This document shows positions 1 to 9,017 of a stretch of 64,000 nt of DNA, one piece after another. The position numbers were made by a program, and so were the translations under genes. The stretch's first letter is position 1; every line of letters starts with the position of its first letter. Below the pieces are notes generated by a model. It was not told the origin of the DNA, did no database searches, and saw nothing but the letters and a program-made list of their open reading frames with translations. Source of the DNA: Thermoplasmata archaeon (GTDB taxonomy: Archaea > Thermoplasmatota > Thermoplasmata > Lutacidiplasmatales > SKW197); the NCBI GenBank assembly GCA_038874435.1, contig JAVZCK010000002.1, positions 115,581 to 179,580 of the forward strand, written 5' to 3'.

Positions 1-467
1 CCACTCCATGTCTTGGTAAGCAGATTATACCAGAGGTCCAGAGCAGTCCCTGCATTTGGATCTATGTCTATCTCGTCATCACCGAGAGTTAAGCCAGTAT
101 CATCATCCCATGCTTCAATTCGCACAAGAATAACAGGGTTTTTTGGGTAGACTGTGAATGTCAAGTTGAGGTTCAAGTAAACCTCGTCAGTTCCATCATA
201 AACGCCAGTGGTCTGTGACTGCTCCTCTACATGAACCACAAAAAACGGGTCAGGGTCTCCTGCAATCCATGGATCAAGGTCAGGGTCACAGATAAAATAG
301 TCCAGATGAACCAGAACTGTATAAGCACCAGAAATTTGAGGATATTGGCTTAAATCTACATTTTTCTGGTCACCATCCCAGTTTTCGGCAGTTGTTCCGT
401 GGTAAAGGCCACCTGTGGGAACTGCAGCGAGAATGAGGCAAGCAATTATCAAGCTTCTTACTAACAT
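1..467 (-). CDS. secreted protein, N-terminal part (runs off left edge)
   Basis: The first 155 codons of a leftward gene are visible; the end lies outside the window. It opens with MLVRSLIIACLILAAVPTGG, a typical signal peptide, so the product is exported or membrane-anchored. The following region is rich in Asp (DPDLDPWIAGDPDPFF, later EAWDDDTG and GDDEIDID). The spacing of Asp clusters around beta-strand-like stretches resembles a calcium-binding C2-type fold, but that is only a suggestion. The ATG at 467 sits about 25 bases after an A/T-rich box A, which fits a leaderless transcript. Function unknown. Confidence 0.7.
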   Translation of the reverse strand, partial: MLVRSLIIACLILAAVPTGGLYHGTTAENWDGDQKNVDLSQYPQISGAYTVLVHLDYFICDPDLDPWIAGDPDPFFVVHVEEQSQTTGVYDGTDEVYLNLNLTFTVYPKNPVILVRIEAWDDDTGLTLGDDEIDIDPNAGTALDLWYNLLTKTWS

Positions 468-487
468 AGTTAAAGTTATGAACATAG

Positions 488-497
488 ATTATTTAAG
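488..497 (-). promoter_or_regulatory. box A promoter of the left-edge gene
   Basis: A TTAAATAATC-like element on the minus strand lies about 26 bases before the ATG at 467, the distance expected for TATA-binding protein and a leaderless mRNA. Confidence 0.45.
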
Positions 498-568
498 AGT
501 TTCTTTGGTTCCCGAGGATATTGCTGTTGAGAATGATTATCTAGTTATGGATTAACCTAAAGCAATCA

Positions 569-576
569 TTATATAC
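569..576 (+). promoter_or_regulatory. box A promoter of the ABC transporter operon
   Basis: TTATATA at 569-576. Initiation about 25 bases on falls at the cluster of three in-frame ATGs (591, 597, 600), so 597 or 600 may be the real, leaderless start. Confidence 0.55.
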
Positions 577-590
577 CACACATCGTTTGG

Positions 591-1316
591 ATGCCAATGA
601 TGTCAGGGGCGGATTATATCGTAGAAGCAGAAAATGTACATAAAATTTATAATTCAGGGAGCACAAAGGTGCATGCACTTCGTGGTGTCTCTTTAAAAAT
701 AAAGAGAGGTGAAATTCTCTCTGTGATGGGGCCATCTGGTTGTGGGAAAACCACATTGCTAAATTGTCTCTCAGGGTTGGATACCATTAACAAAGGAATT
801 GTGAAAATTGACGATAAAAGAATTGACAATCTCACTGATGTGGAACTTACCGAATATAGAGCAAAAAAAATGGGATTTGTTTTCCAGGCCTATAACCTTA
901 TTCCCGTGCTCACAGCAGTTGAGAATGTTGAGCTTCCGATGCTAGTCGCGGGTAAAAAACCGGATGTGGCAAGAAAGATGGCTTTGAAAGCTTTGAGAGA
1001 GGTAGGAATCGAGCAATGGGCTGAGCATCTTCCCAACCAACTCAGTGGAGGACAGCAGCAGCGGGTTGCAATTGCGAGAGCATTGGGGAACAACCCTGCT
1101 ATTGTCTGGGCTGATGAGCCCACAGGAAATCTGGATAGCCAAAGCACAAAGGAAATTGTGAACCTTATAGTAAAGCTGAACAGAGAAAAAGGGCATACTT
1201 TTGTTATCGTTACACATGACCTTTTCGTGGGTGAGCATGCTCACAGGGTTGTGCAGATGCAGGATGGTAAAATCACGAGAGAGTATGTGCCTGAAAGACA
1301 TGGTGAGACCCAATGA
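591..1316 (+). CDS. ABC transporter ATP-binding protein (MacB/LolD type)
   Basis: ATPase subunit of an ABC exporter or lipoprotein-type transporter; it couples ATP hydrolysis to the permease encoded next. Visible motifs: Walker A GPSGCGKTT (about residue 48), Q-loop VFQAYNL, signature LSGGQQQR, Walker B IVWADEPTG, and the switch histidine in VTHD. The length (241 residues at most) is normal for the family. The alternative ATGs at 597 and 600 fit the leaderless promoter better. The last four bases (ATGA) overlap the start of the permease, so the two are translationally coupled. Substrate cannot be told from sequence. Confidence 0.92.
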   Translation: MPMMSGADYIVEAENVHKIYNSGSTKVHALRGVSLKIKRGEILSVMGPSGCGKTTLLNCLSGLDTINKGIVKIDDKRIDNLTDVELTEYRAKKMGFVFQAYNLIPVLTAVENVELPMLVAGKKPDVARKMALKALREVGIEQWAEHLPNQLSGGQQQRVAIARALGNNPAIVWADEPTGNLDSQSTKEIVNLIVKLNREKGHTFVIVTHDLFVGEHAHRVVQMQDGKITREYVPERHGETQ

Positions 1317-4300
1317 GTTTTGAGTTCCAGATGATTATTTTTTTGGCAGTAGTTATTGCAATCCTTTTTGCAGCTGGTTTCAAAAACAGAATCCTACTTA
1401 AACTTGGATTAAAAAATGCACTTAGGAGAAAGCTGCAGATTACGCTTGTTGTTGCTGGCTTGATGATAGGTACTGCAATGATTTCTGGCTCTCTGACGAT
1501 GAGCGATACACTTAACTACTATTTTGAGAAAAGTGTCTATGATGACCTCTACCTTATTGACGAACAAATTTCAATTTCTTCAATTGACCCAGAAGCCACA
1601 TACTATCCTTACACATGGTTCGCGGAACTCTATAAAAGTGTGCAAAACGACAGCTTGATTGATGGAATCGCACCACGAATTAGAGAAACGCTTCCTGTAA
1701 GAGACGCAAGAACCTTGTATGGAGAGGCCTCTCTCTCTGTTGTTGGAATTGTACCTGAGTATGACAAAACATTTGGGAATTACAAGAGTATTGAAGGAAA
1801 AATACTAGATGGCTCAGACCTTGGTCCATGGGAGTGCTATCTCACTCGTAAATCTGCAGAGAAAATGGAGGCAGTAAAGGGCGACACTCTTATTGTATTT
1901 TACAAAGGAGAATCCTGGAATTTGACACTAAAGGAGATTATTGAAAATGAAGGTAAGGTGTATTCAAATGCCTTAATATTGCGCCTTGAAACTCTCCAGA
2001 CCATCATAGGGAAGGAAGGGAAAATTAATAGAATAATTGTTTCAAACAAGGGAGGAGTAGAAGATGGGTTGGAAAACTCTGAAACTGTGAAGCAGAAATT
2101 ACTCGAACAGCTTAATGCTACAATTACTGCAGAGGATGCAGGGATTTATATTGAGGACCAAGTGAATGGACTATGGAGAAGTGTAGAAGCAAACAACACC
2201 ACAGCTCTTCTCCTCAGCCTGCCTCTAAAATTTGCTTCCAAGCTTGCTGAGGCGAATTTCTCCTTCTCATCAGGCATATGCACGAATTTCATGGATTTCT
2301 CTTTACCGGAGCCACTTAGAAATGTCTATGTGAATCTAAGTGCCCTTGGGTTCAACATGAGTGTCCCAGTAAATACGACAGCATTGGATGAAAATGACGC
2401 AATTTTTGGAAATTTTACTGGTTTATTCGGAACAAGTTTCAGCGAGGTAAATGAAGGAGAGGTTGTTGTTGTCAACAACTTCAACATAAATGTCACAAGG
2501 AATGCAAAACAATTTCCAATTTCCATTTCTGTGGAATACCTGGCATATCCTGACTATAAGCACGCAGTGAAAAATTTCACAGTAAAGGATATTGTAGTAG
2601 CAGAAGGAAGAGGAGATTTCTTAAATGCGACCCTAATCTTCAACTATACTGATGCAAGAGCAATGTTTGGAAATCTGACAAACGCCTATCGCATAAATGC
2701 AACATATAGCCAGATTAAAGAATTGCTCTCTCAAACTGTCTGCCAGATGCCTGTTAGTGTTAAATCGGTGCGAAATTTCTTCACTGAGGAATTTGTTCAA
2801 CACCTCACATTGAGCATGGAAGACTACACCTCAACAAGAATTTCAATTGCAAAAGGAATTTACACGGATTTCATGAGCCCACAGCCATACAATCTGAAAA
2901 TTGCATTTACTAATTTCACGCTTCCAAATGGAACTGCAATCCCAATGCCACTTAACATAATGGCCATTGAAAATGGAACAGTGAGAGTTCTTGATAACTC
3001 CTGGCAGGATCAAAATCTTACTAATTTCTCGCTTACTGATAAACAGTGTATTCTTGTAGGAATGCTTTCTGCATCTGGTAAAGAGAACATTGAAATTTCT
3101 ACCCTGAAACTTACAGGTGAACTGGAAGTCATGGAGTTTAAACCAATTGGTAAGCTTCCGGGAACACAGGTAAACCAAATTTCCAACACCACACTCATAG
3201 TCAATTACTCCACCGCACTCAAACTCTATTCTCTCGAAAATGGCTCTGTGAATTTTGTTCGGATGGAGGTGAGTTTCAGCAACATTGAGGAGCGCAGAGC
3301 CTTTGTCCAGTTTTTGAAGCAAAAGCTAAATGAGCTAACAACAAATGAAACTATCGGACTGGAAGTGCACACATCCAAGGCAGATAACTTAAAGGAGATG
3401 AAAGAAGCAGGGAGTATGATCTCCTCGCTTTTCCTGATGTTGGATGGCTTTACGATTTCTGCAGGGGTTGTACTGATAATTCTTATATTTTATTTATTGG
3501 CTGAAGAGCGAAAATCAGAACTTGGGATTGCTAGAGCTGTGGGAATGCAAAGAAGACAACTCATCCAGATGTTTCTATACGAGGGAATGGTTTATGCTGT
3601 GATTTCCGCACTTGTGGGAAGTGTGGTCGGAATTGCTCTTGGCTATTCCATGATTTATCTATTCACATTAACTTTCGCCAATTCTCTTGCGATTGTTGGT
3701 TTTAGTATTGTCCCCCATTTTGAACCAAGTTCTCTCTTGATAGCATTCAGTGTGGGTTTTTTGATAACAATTTTCACTATTTTCATAGCAGCTACAGTAA
3801 TCAGTAAGTTGAACATAGTGACGGCTATAAGAAACATCCCAGAAACAAAAGAGAGAAAAGAGCAGAATTATAGAATTCTCGGCAGCATTTCCTTAATTGT
3901 GGGCATCCTTTTCGCTCTTAATGCAATTGTTGGAACAGCATTTCGAGGACTTTCAATTATCAGTGCACCATTCTTCCTGAGCTATGGGATTGCGGCACTT
4001 GCGACCCAGAAATATGGACATGAACGCCTTTTCCTTTCTAGCGCAAGTTTAGTCAGTATTGTGTTCCTCCTTATTCCCATGGATGTCTCATCAGAGGAAA
4101 GTTTTGGGTTCGACTTATTCATAGGTGTAGGCATATATATTGTATTTGCTGGTGTTGTGCTCCTCATTTACAACTCTCGCGTAATTTTAAATGGCCTCCT
4201 CAAATTTACAAGGAAGACCAAGTCGAAACGGATGAACGCAGTGATGAAAATAGCAATTCTCTACCCGATGCAGAAGAAATTACGCACGGCAACTACAATT

Positions 4301-5464
4301 TTCATGTTTGCAATTGTGATTTTTTCAGTGACGATGCTGGCAATGATTACGGGAATGCAGATGGGCAGTGTAAACAAGTTGTTAGAGGACAACTCTGGTG
4401 GATTTGACATTTTTGGTTTTACTGACCAGGACAACCCAATTAATAACATTACAGAGATGATTGCTGGGAACCGGAACCTTTCTGCTTCCGACTTCAAACA
4501 CATAGCAAGTTTCTCCACCACCTATGGGTTTGTGTATACCAAGAATATGAGTAAGGAAAATGCAACACCATACACACTTTACGGTGTGGATGAAGCATTT
4601 TTAACTAGAAACACATACACATTTTATGCTATGGCTCCAGGTTATAACTCACCTGCAGAGGTGTGGGAGGCAATAAGGAGAAACCCTTCTCTAGCAGTGG
4701 TGGACAAAAATCTGGCTTACAAGTCCGAAGACATGACCCGGCAGAGAATGATGTATGGTCTCTCGGTGCTATCTGTAAATGTGAGTGAGAAAATAATTGT
4801 GCGAAACATGTATGGACAGGAGGCAAATTTAACAGTCATTGGAATAATGAACACAAATCTGATTGCTGGAATTTTCACGAACCAGAATTTTCTCACAAAT
4901 GCATTTAACATCACCAACAAAACCGTTTTTGCAATTGCTCTCAACAAGCCAGAGAGAGCAAGTGAAATTGCGAAAAATCTGGAGAAGGAATTTTTGCCCT
5001 ATGGATTCCGCACGATTGTGCTCAAAGACCTACTGGAAATGATTATTAAGATTGCTGCTAACATCATGAATCTGATGCAGGTGTTCTTGGGTTTAGGGCT
5101 GATTGTGGGTATCGCTGGCATTTCCATTGTTACTCTACGAGAGGTTACGGAAAGAAGGAGAGAAATCGGAATGCTCCGTGCCCTCGGTTTCCAGAAGAAA
5201 ATGGTGACGCTGAGTTTCCTTGTGGAAATCTCCTTTGTGGCTTTGTTTGGAATTCTGCTTGGCGTAGGGCTTGGAATCGGCGTATCTTATGGTGTGTACC
5301 TCAACTCTTTTGGAGAGGAAGGAAGTGCGCCCTTCACTATCCCCTGGCTGAACATCATCATCATCGTTACCATTGCATACATTCTCACACTAGTTCTAAC
5401 ATCCTATGCTGCAGTGAAGGCCTCAAAGATTCATCCTGCGGAGGCGCTGCGGTATATCGAGTAG
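1313..5464 (+). CDS. large FtsX/MacB-type ABC transporter permease
   Basis: Integral membrane partner of the preceding ATPase. One N-terminal membrane segment (about residues 5-25) and the RNALRRKLQ-like entry are followed by a roughly 650-residue extracytoplasmic region rich in N-glycosylation sequons. A first FtsX domain lies at about 700-840 (ERKSELGIARAVGM), extra membrane segments at about 855-965, a second extracytoplasmic domain, and a C-terminal FtsX domain at about 1250-1380 (TERRREIGMLRALGF). The two-FtsX layout is known in bacterial and archaeal MacB/LolC-like transporters, but 1383 residues is unusually large. It may export or extract surface lipoproteins; that role is inferred. 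Confidence 0.88.
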   Translation: MSFEFQMIIFLAVVIAILFAAGFKNRILLKLGLKNALRRKLQITLVVAGLMIGTAMISGSLTMSDTLNYYFEKSVYDDLYLIDEQISISSIDPEATYYPYTWFAELYKSVQNDSLIDGIAPRIRETLPVRDARTLYGEASLSVVGIVPEYDKTFGNYKSIEGKILDGSDLGPWECYLTRKSAEKMEAVKGDTLIVFYKGESWNLTLKEIIENEGKVYSNALILRLETLQTIIGKEGKINRIIVSNKGGVEDGLENSETVKQKLLEQLNATITAEDAGIYIEDQVNGLWRSVEANNTTALLLSLPLKFASKLAEANFSFSSGICTNFMDFSLPEPLRNVYVNLSALGFNMSVPVNTTALDENDAIFGNFTGLFGTSFSEVNEGEVVVVNNFNINVTRNAKQFPISISVEYLAYPDYKHAVKNFTVKDIVVAEGRGDFLNATLIFNYTDARAMFGNLTNAYRINATYSQIKELLSQTVCQMPVSVKSVRNFFTEEFVQHLTLSMEDYTSTRISIAKGIYTDFMSPQPYNLKIAFTNFTLPNGTAIPMPLNIMAIENGTVRVLDNSWQDQNLTNFSLTDKQCILVGMLSASGKENIEISTLKLTGELEVMEFKPIGKLPGTQVNQISNTTLIVNYSTALKLYSLENGSVNFVRMEVSFSNIEERRAFVQFLKQKLNELTTNETIGLEVHTSKADNLKEMKEAGSMISSLFLMLDGFTISAGVVLIILIFYLLAEERKSELGIARAVGMQRRQLIQMFLYEGMVYAVISALVGSVVGIALGYSMIYLFTLTFANSLAIVGFSIVPHFEPSSLLIAFSVGFLITIFTIFIAATVISKLNIVTAIRNIPETKERKEQNYRILGSISLIVGILFALNAIVGTAFRGLSIISAPFFLSYGIAALATQKYGHERLFLSSASLVSIVFLLIPMDVSSEESFGFDLFIGVGIYIVFAGVVLLIYNSRVILNGLLKFTRKTKSKRMNAVMKIAILYPMQKKLRTATTIFMFAIVIFSVTMLAMITGMQMGSVNKLLEDNSGGFDIFGFTDQDNPINNITEMIAGNRNLSASDFKHIASFSTTYGFVYTKNMSKENATPYTLYGVDEAFLTRNTYTFYAMAPGYNSPAEVWEAIRRNPSLAVVDKNLAYKSEDMTRQRMMYGLSVLSVNVSEKIIVRNMYGQEANLTVIGIMNTNLIAGIFTNQNFLTNAFNITNKTVFAIALNKPERASEIAKNLEKEFLPYGFRTIVLKDLLEMIIKIAANIMNLMQVFLGLGLIVGIAGISIVTLREVTERRREIGMLRALGFQKKMVTLSFLVEISFVALFGILLGVGLGIGVSYGVYLNSFGEEGSAPFTIPWLNIIIIVTIAYILTLVLTSYAAVKASKIHPAEALRYIE

Positions 5465-5477
5465 TGAACTTTTGAAC

Positions 5478-6392
5478 TTACCACCAAGACCGCACCGTAA
5501 ACTTTCCATCTCGGTATTCCACTCTCAGATTCATCCTTGGGTGCATCTCTGCCACATACCAGACAATTTCCCAGACCCCATTGCTGCAGTTCAACTTGTA
5601 GTATGGAAATCTAAAAACGCTTAGATGGCTCTGGACTTCAGGTAAATGGTATGTGTAAACCATGTCCTCACAAGACCTTATTTCAATTTTTTCTCCTCTA
5701 AATTTAGGAATTCTGTATTCCTTCAGCCCCTCGCTGTTTCTGATGCCCACAACAATTTCTTTCTCGTTCTCCAAACGCCTTGCCATTCGCCAGTGCCAGG
5801 GTTTTTCTGTAGGGAGCAACGCAAATTCCTTTCCGAACTTTTTCCTGAAGTAAAGCTTAGTTGCACTGCGAAAGCCAAAGTAGGTGAGGTAAAGAGCACC
5901 AAGAATCCCAGAAGCCATTTCCATGTTCAGAAATGTGATGTAGCGAAAGCGCACTAGGGCAAGAAACAGCACGGCAACAAAAAATCCGAGCATGAGATAG
6001 ACATTGACAGCCACATCCACACTCAGATTGTAATATTTTTTTGAAAGCGGATAGAACACTGGTGTTCCCCAGTTCGTGAGGGCATCGCAACCCAGATGCA
6101 GCAAACCACAGAGCAGCATGATGGCTGTTGCAAGCACCAGGTTTAACTCTCCCCAGAACAGGAATTTTGCAAGTAAAGCAACTACTGGGGAACCAACAAT
6201 CACAAAAATCGCAGTGTGCGTGATTCCATGGTGTGATGTAAACGGAAACCTTCGCCAGAGCGGAAAAAGAAAAATGTCAAAGTCAGGGAGGACTGCAAGT
6301 AAAGAACCAAGAATTACATATGGATTGTAAAAATTTCCAGAAACCCAGGAGGAAACAAGGAAGCCAAACAGCAAATGCGTAAAAAAGTCCAT
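5478..6392 (-). CDS. membrane-bound metal-dependent hydrolase, YdjM/DUF457-like
   Basis: I place the start at the ATG at 6392 (MDFFTHLLFGFLVSSW), two bases below the RidA stop codon, because the upstream extension overlaps the neighbouring gene. The protein of 304 residues has an N-terminal membrane domain with the family's histidine-containing elements: THLLFG near the start, SHHGITHTAIF at about residue 55, and LLHLGCDALTNWG, the usual YdjM/DUF457 (YfhO-like phospholipase C fold) pattern. About four to five hydrophobic segments are followed by a soluble tail of about 110 residues. Family members are proposed hydrolases of unknown substrate. It is the last gene of the acs operon. Confidence 0.75.
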   Translation of the reverse strand: MDFFTHLLFGFLVSSWVSGNFYNPYVILGSLLAVLPDFDIFLFPLWRRFPFTSHHGITHTAIFVIVGSPVVALLAKFLFWGELNLVLATAIMLLCGLLHLGCDALTNWGTPVFYPLSKKYYNLSVDVAVNVYLMLGFFVAVLFLALVRFRYITFLNMEMASGILGALYLTYFGFRSATKLYFRKKFGKEFALLPTEKPWHWRMARRLENEKEIVVGIRNSEGLKEYRIPKFRGEKIEIRSCEDMVYTYHLPEVQSHLSVFRFPYYKLNCSNGVWEIVWYVAEMHPRMNLRVEYRDGKFTVRSWW

Positions 6393-6393
6393 T

Positions 6394-6846
6394 TTACTCC
6401 CTGAGTTCCAGCACCATGTTGATTTCAACTGCAGCATCTAAGGGCAAGGACGCCACACCTACTGCAGTTCTGGCATGCTTTCCCATTTCTCCAAAGACCT
6501 CAACTAGAAAATCAGATGCCCCATTTGCCACAAAAGGAATCTCTGTAAATTCTGGCAAAGAGTTCACGAACACTGTAATGCTAAGTACTCTGCTCACCGA
6601 AGCCAGCGTTCCAAGTTCTTTTCGCACCGCATGCAACCCATAAATTACTGCATTTCTCGCAGCCACATAGCCATCTTCCTTTGATAGCACACCAAGTTTC
6701 CCTTTGTGACTGAGCCCCTCTTTGGTGCGAGGCAGCATCCCACTCACAAACAGCAACTTACCACTTCTAACGCATGGAATATAATTGCCAGCTGGTGCTA
6801 CATCAAGTTCCCCACAAAGCTGTTTGAACTTCTCGTCTGGTTTCAA
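6394..6846 (-). CDS. RidA family (YjgF/UK114) protein
   Basis: Soluble protein of 150 residues, slightly longer than the usual 125-130. RidA proteins hydrolyse reactive enamine/imine intermediates from PLP enzymes. Family elements are visible: LLFVSGMLP near residue 35, an internal VFVNSLPEF segment, and the C-terminal ARTAVGVASLPLDAAVEINMV, in which the key Arg of RidA (as in R-S/T-x-V) is present as HARTAVGV. The start is TTG at 6846, 11 bases after the flavin reductase stop; no in-frame ATG is nearby. It is co-transcribed with flavin reductase upstream and the DUF457-like gene downstream (1-base gap). Confidence 0.85.
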   Translation of the reverse strand: MKPDEKFKQLCGELDVAPAGNYIPCVRSGKLLFVSGMLPRTKEGLSHKGKLGVLSKEDGYVAARNAVIYGLHAVRKELGTLASVSRVLSITVFVNSLPEFTEIPFVANGASDFLVEVFGEMGKHARTAVGVASLPLDAAVEINMVLELRE

Positions 6847-6857
6847 GTTCTCGCCCT

Positions 6858-7370
6858 TTATGCTCGTTTCATCACCACATTCCCAGGCACCCTAAATTCG
6901 CCACCCCAGTACAGCAGCAAGTCCTCCTTGTTGTAATTCTCTGCCTCACAATGCACAATCTCTCCAACGAACCAAATGTGGTCTCCTGTTTCACATTCCT
7001 GCTTCGTTATGCACTCAAATCGCAGCGGGCATTCTTTGATTGATGCTGTGCTCACTTTTTTGCTTGGAATTTTTGTAAGTCCAGCGTGGCTAAATTTCTC
7101 AACATTTCTCCCGCTTGTGCTTCCGCATTTCATCACTGCCTCTGCCAGATTTTTTGTCGGAAGATTAACCACAAATTCCTTATGTTCCTTCAATAGTTTA
7201 AATGAGTGTCTTTTAGGAGCAACACCAATTCCAATTAAAGGAGGGGAAAAAGAAAAGATGTGGCACATTCCAATCGTGATAATGTTTGTATTCTCGTATT
7301 GCCCGCAGGTCACGAGAGCCAGTGGAAACGCTGGGAACAATCTGTATGCTTCGTTCAGATTTATCTCCAT
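6858..7370 (-). CDS. flavin reductase family protein (FMN-binding split barrel)
   Basis: A protein of 170 residues of the flavoredoxin/flavin reductase-like family: the segment ALVTCGQYENTNIITIGMC near residue 20 and PPLIGIGVAPKRHSFKLL near residue 45 match the FMN-binding split-barrel pattern, followed by FVVNLPTKNLAEAV and CGSTSGR. It should bind FMN and act in flavin or electron transfer in the cytoplasm. It starts at ATG 7370, six bases downstream of the acyl-CoA synthetase stop, in the acs operon. Its redox partner is not evident. Confidence 0.85.
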   Translation of the reverse strand: MEINLNEAYRLFPAFPLALVTCGQYENTNIITIGMCHIFSFSPPLIGIGVAPKRHSFKLLKEHKEFVVNLPTKNLAEAVMKCGSTSGRNVEKFSHAGLTKIPSKKVSTASIKECPLRFECITKQECETGDHIWFVGEIVHCEAENYNKEDLLLYWGGEFRVPGNVVMKRA

Positions 7371-7375
7371 CTACC

Positions 7376-9004
7376 TCAACCCTGTTTTTTCACTTTTGCA
7401 AACTCTTTTTCCCGCAGTTCTTTTCGCTTAATCTTTCCGCTCTGGGTCTTTGGTAATTCCTTCACGAATTCAATGAGACGTGGGTATTTGTAAGGTGCGG
7501 AATGCTCCTTCGCAAACTCCTGAATTTCCTTTGCAAGTTGTTCGCTTGGCGTGTAGCCCGGCTTAAGCACGATAAATGCCTTCACAACATTACCACGCAT
7601 TTCATCAGGGCTTGCAACTGCTGCCGCCTCAAGCACTGCAGGATGCTCTATCAGGGTGCTCTCAACTTCAAATGGCGAGATTCTGTAGCCAGATGCTTTG
7701 ATAAGGTCGTCACCCCTTCCTCTGAACCAGAAATAGCCATCTTCGTCATAACTGAGCGTGTCACCGCTGAGGAACCAGCCATTCTTGAAGCACTCTGCAG
7801 TTTTATCAGGTTTATTCCAGTATTCCTTAAACAAGCCAGGGTCATCAGCACTCACTGCAAGTGTGCCTTCCTCCCCAGGCGGCAGAACCCTTCCCTCAGA
7901 GTCAACAATTGCACATTTGTGTCCGGGCTGGGGCTTCCCACATGAACCTGGGCGAATCTCAAGTCCAGGCATGTTTGAAAGGTAAACCATCACCTCAGTC
8001 ATTCCAATCCCGTCGTAAATTTCAAGCCCGAACCTGCGTTTCCATTCCTGAATCACTTCTGGGTTCAATGGTTCTCCAGCACTTATGCAGTGCCTTAGAG
8101 CTGAAAGGTCATACCTCTTCTCAGCATCCTTAACAGTGAGAAACATTCTGTATGCAGTAGGTACTGAGTCCAGAGTTGTGATTTGATACTTTTCAAGCAA
8201 TTGGAACCAGCGCTCTGGATCGAAGCGGCCTTCATAGATAAAAGTGCTTACGCCGTGTCTCCATGCATAGAGGAAGCCATTACCCAGGGGATAAATCCAG
8301 TTTAGCTGTCCAGTATGGGCCACAATGTCATCTTCTTTGTATGCTTGCCAGTATTTGGAGCCGGGGTCGTTTCCAATCACCCACCTGTGGAGATGGACAG
8401 CACCCTTTGGCATTCCTGTAGTGCCTGATGTATAGCAGAAGAACGCCATGTCTGTGCTTCGTGTGTCCTCAAGCACAAGGTGGCGACTTGCAGATTTCAT
8501 CAATGCATCAAACGAAAGTTGTTTCTCATTTTGGGGTTCACCAACAACAATCACATGCTTTAGTGTGGGGCATTTGTCCCTTATTTCCTCAACCTCTTTC
8601 ACGAATTCTGGTGTTGTGACCACAGCCACTGCAGCACTGTCGTTGATTCTATACTCCACCTCGTGACCCTTGAACATTGTGCTGGATGGTATTGGCACGG
8701 CACCTATTTTCACACCACCAATAAAAACAACCTGGAACTGAGGAATGTTCGGGAGCCGCATCAGGAATCTATCTCCTTTCTTCAAGCCCAGATTTCGCAG
8801 CACATTTCCAAATTTGTTGGAAAGATTTTTCATTTCAAGGAATGTGTACCTCTCGGCTTTTCCCTGTTCGTTTTCCCAGAACAATGCAACCTTGTTTCTG
8901 TTTTTTCCTTCTGCATGTTTGTCAACGCAATCGTAGCCCATGTTGTATTTCTCTGGAATGTCCCACTTCCAATTCTTGACTTCCTCATCGTAGTTGAATC
9001 CCAT
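7376..9004 (-). CDS. AMP-forming acyl-CoA synthetase (medium-chain type)
   Basis: A 542-residue member of the ANL superfamily, activating a carboxylic acid with ATP and CoA. Motifs: P-loop-like YTSGTTGMPKGAVH (about residue 192), YDGIGMTEV (A5), GDTLSYDEDGYFWFRGRGDD (A7-A8 hinge) and the C-terminal catalytic lysine region PKTQSGKIKR. Overall pattern and length fit medium-chain/benzoate-type acyl-CoA synthetases (MACS); exact substrate cannot be told. It lies 13 bases below acs, so the two activating enzymes are co-expressed. An ATG at 9004 is preceded by GGGGGA as ribosome site. Confidence 0.9.
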   Translation of the reverse strand: MGFNYDEEVKNWKWDIPEKYNMGYDCVDKHAEGKNRNKVALFWENEQGKAERYTFLEMKNLSNKFGNVLRNLGLKKGDRFLMRLPNIPQFQVVFIGGVKIGAVPIPSSTMFKGHEVEYRINDSAAVAVVTTPEFVKEVEEIRDKCPTLKHVIVVGEPQNEKQLSFDALMKSASRHLVLEDTRSTDMAFFCYTSGTTGMPKGAVHLHRWVIGNDPGSKYWQAYKEDDIVAHTGQLNWIYPLGNGFLYAWRHGVSTFIYEGRFDPERWFQLLEKYQITTLDSVPTAYRMFLTVKDAEKRYDLSALRHCISAGEPLNPEVIQEWKRRFGLEIYDGIGMTEVMVYLSNMPGLEIRPGSCGKPQPGHKCAIVDSEGRVLPPGEEGTLAVSADDPGLFKEYWNKPDKTAECFKNGWFLSGDTLSYDEDGYFWFRGRGDDLIKASGYRISPFEVESTLIEHPAVLEAAAVASPDEMRGNVVKAFIVLKPGYTPSEQLAKEIQEFAKEHSAPYKYPRLIEFVKELPKTQSGKIKRKELREKEFAKVKKQG

Positions 9005-9017
9005 TCTAATTTCCCCC

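Noticed and set aside
6846..6870. Frameshift or fusion between flavin reductase and RidA
   Set aside because: Each gene has its own stop and start with an 11-base gap; the RidA N-terminus is complete from TTG 6846.
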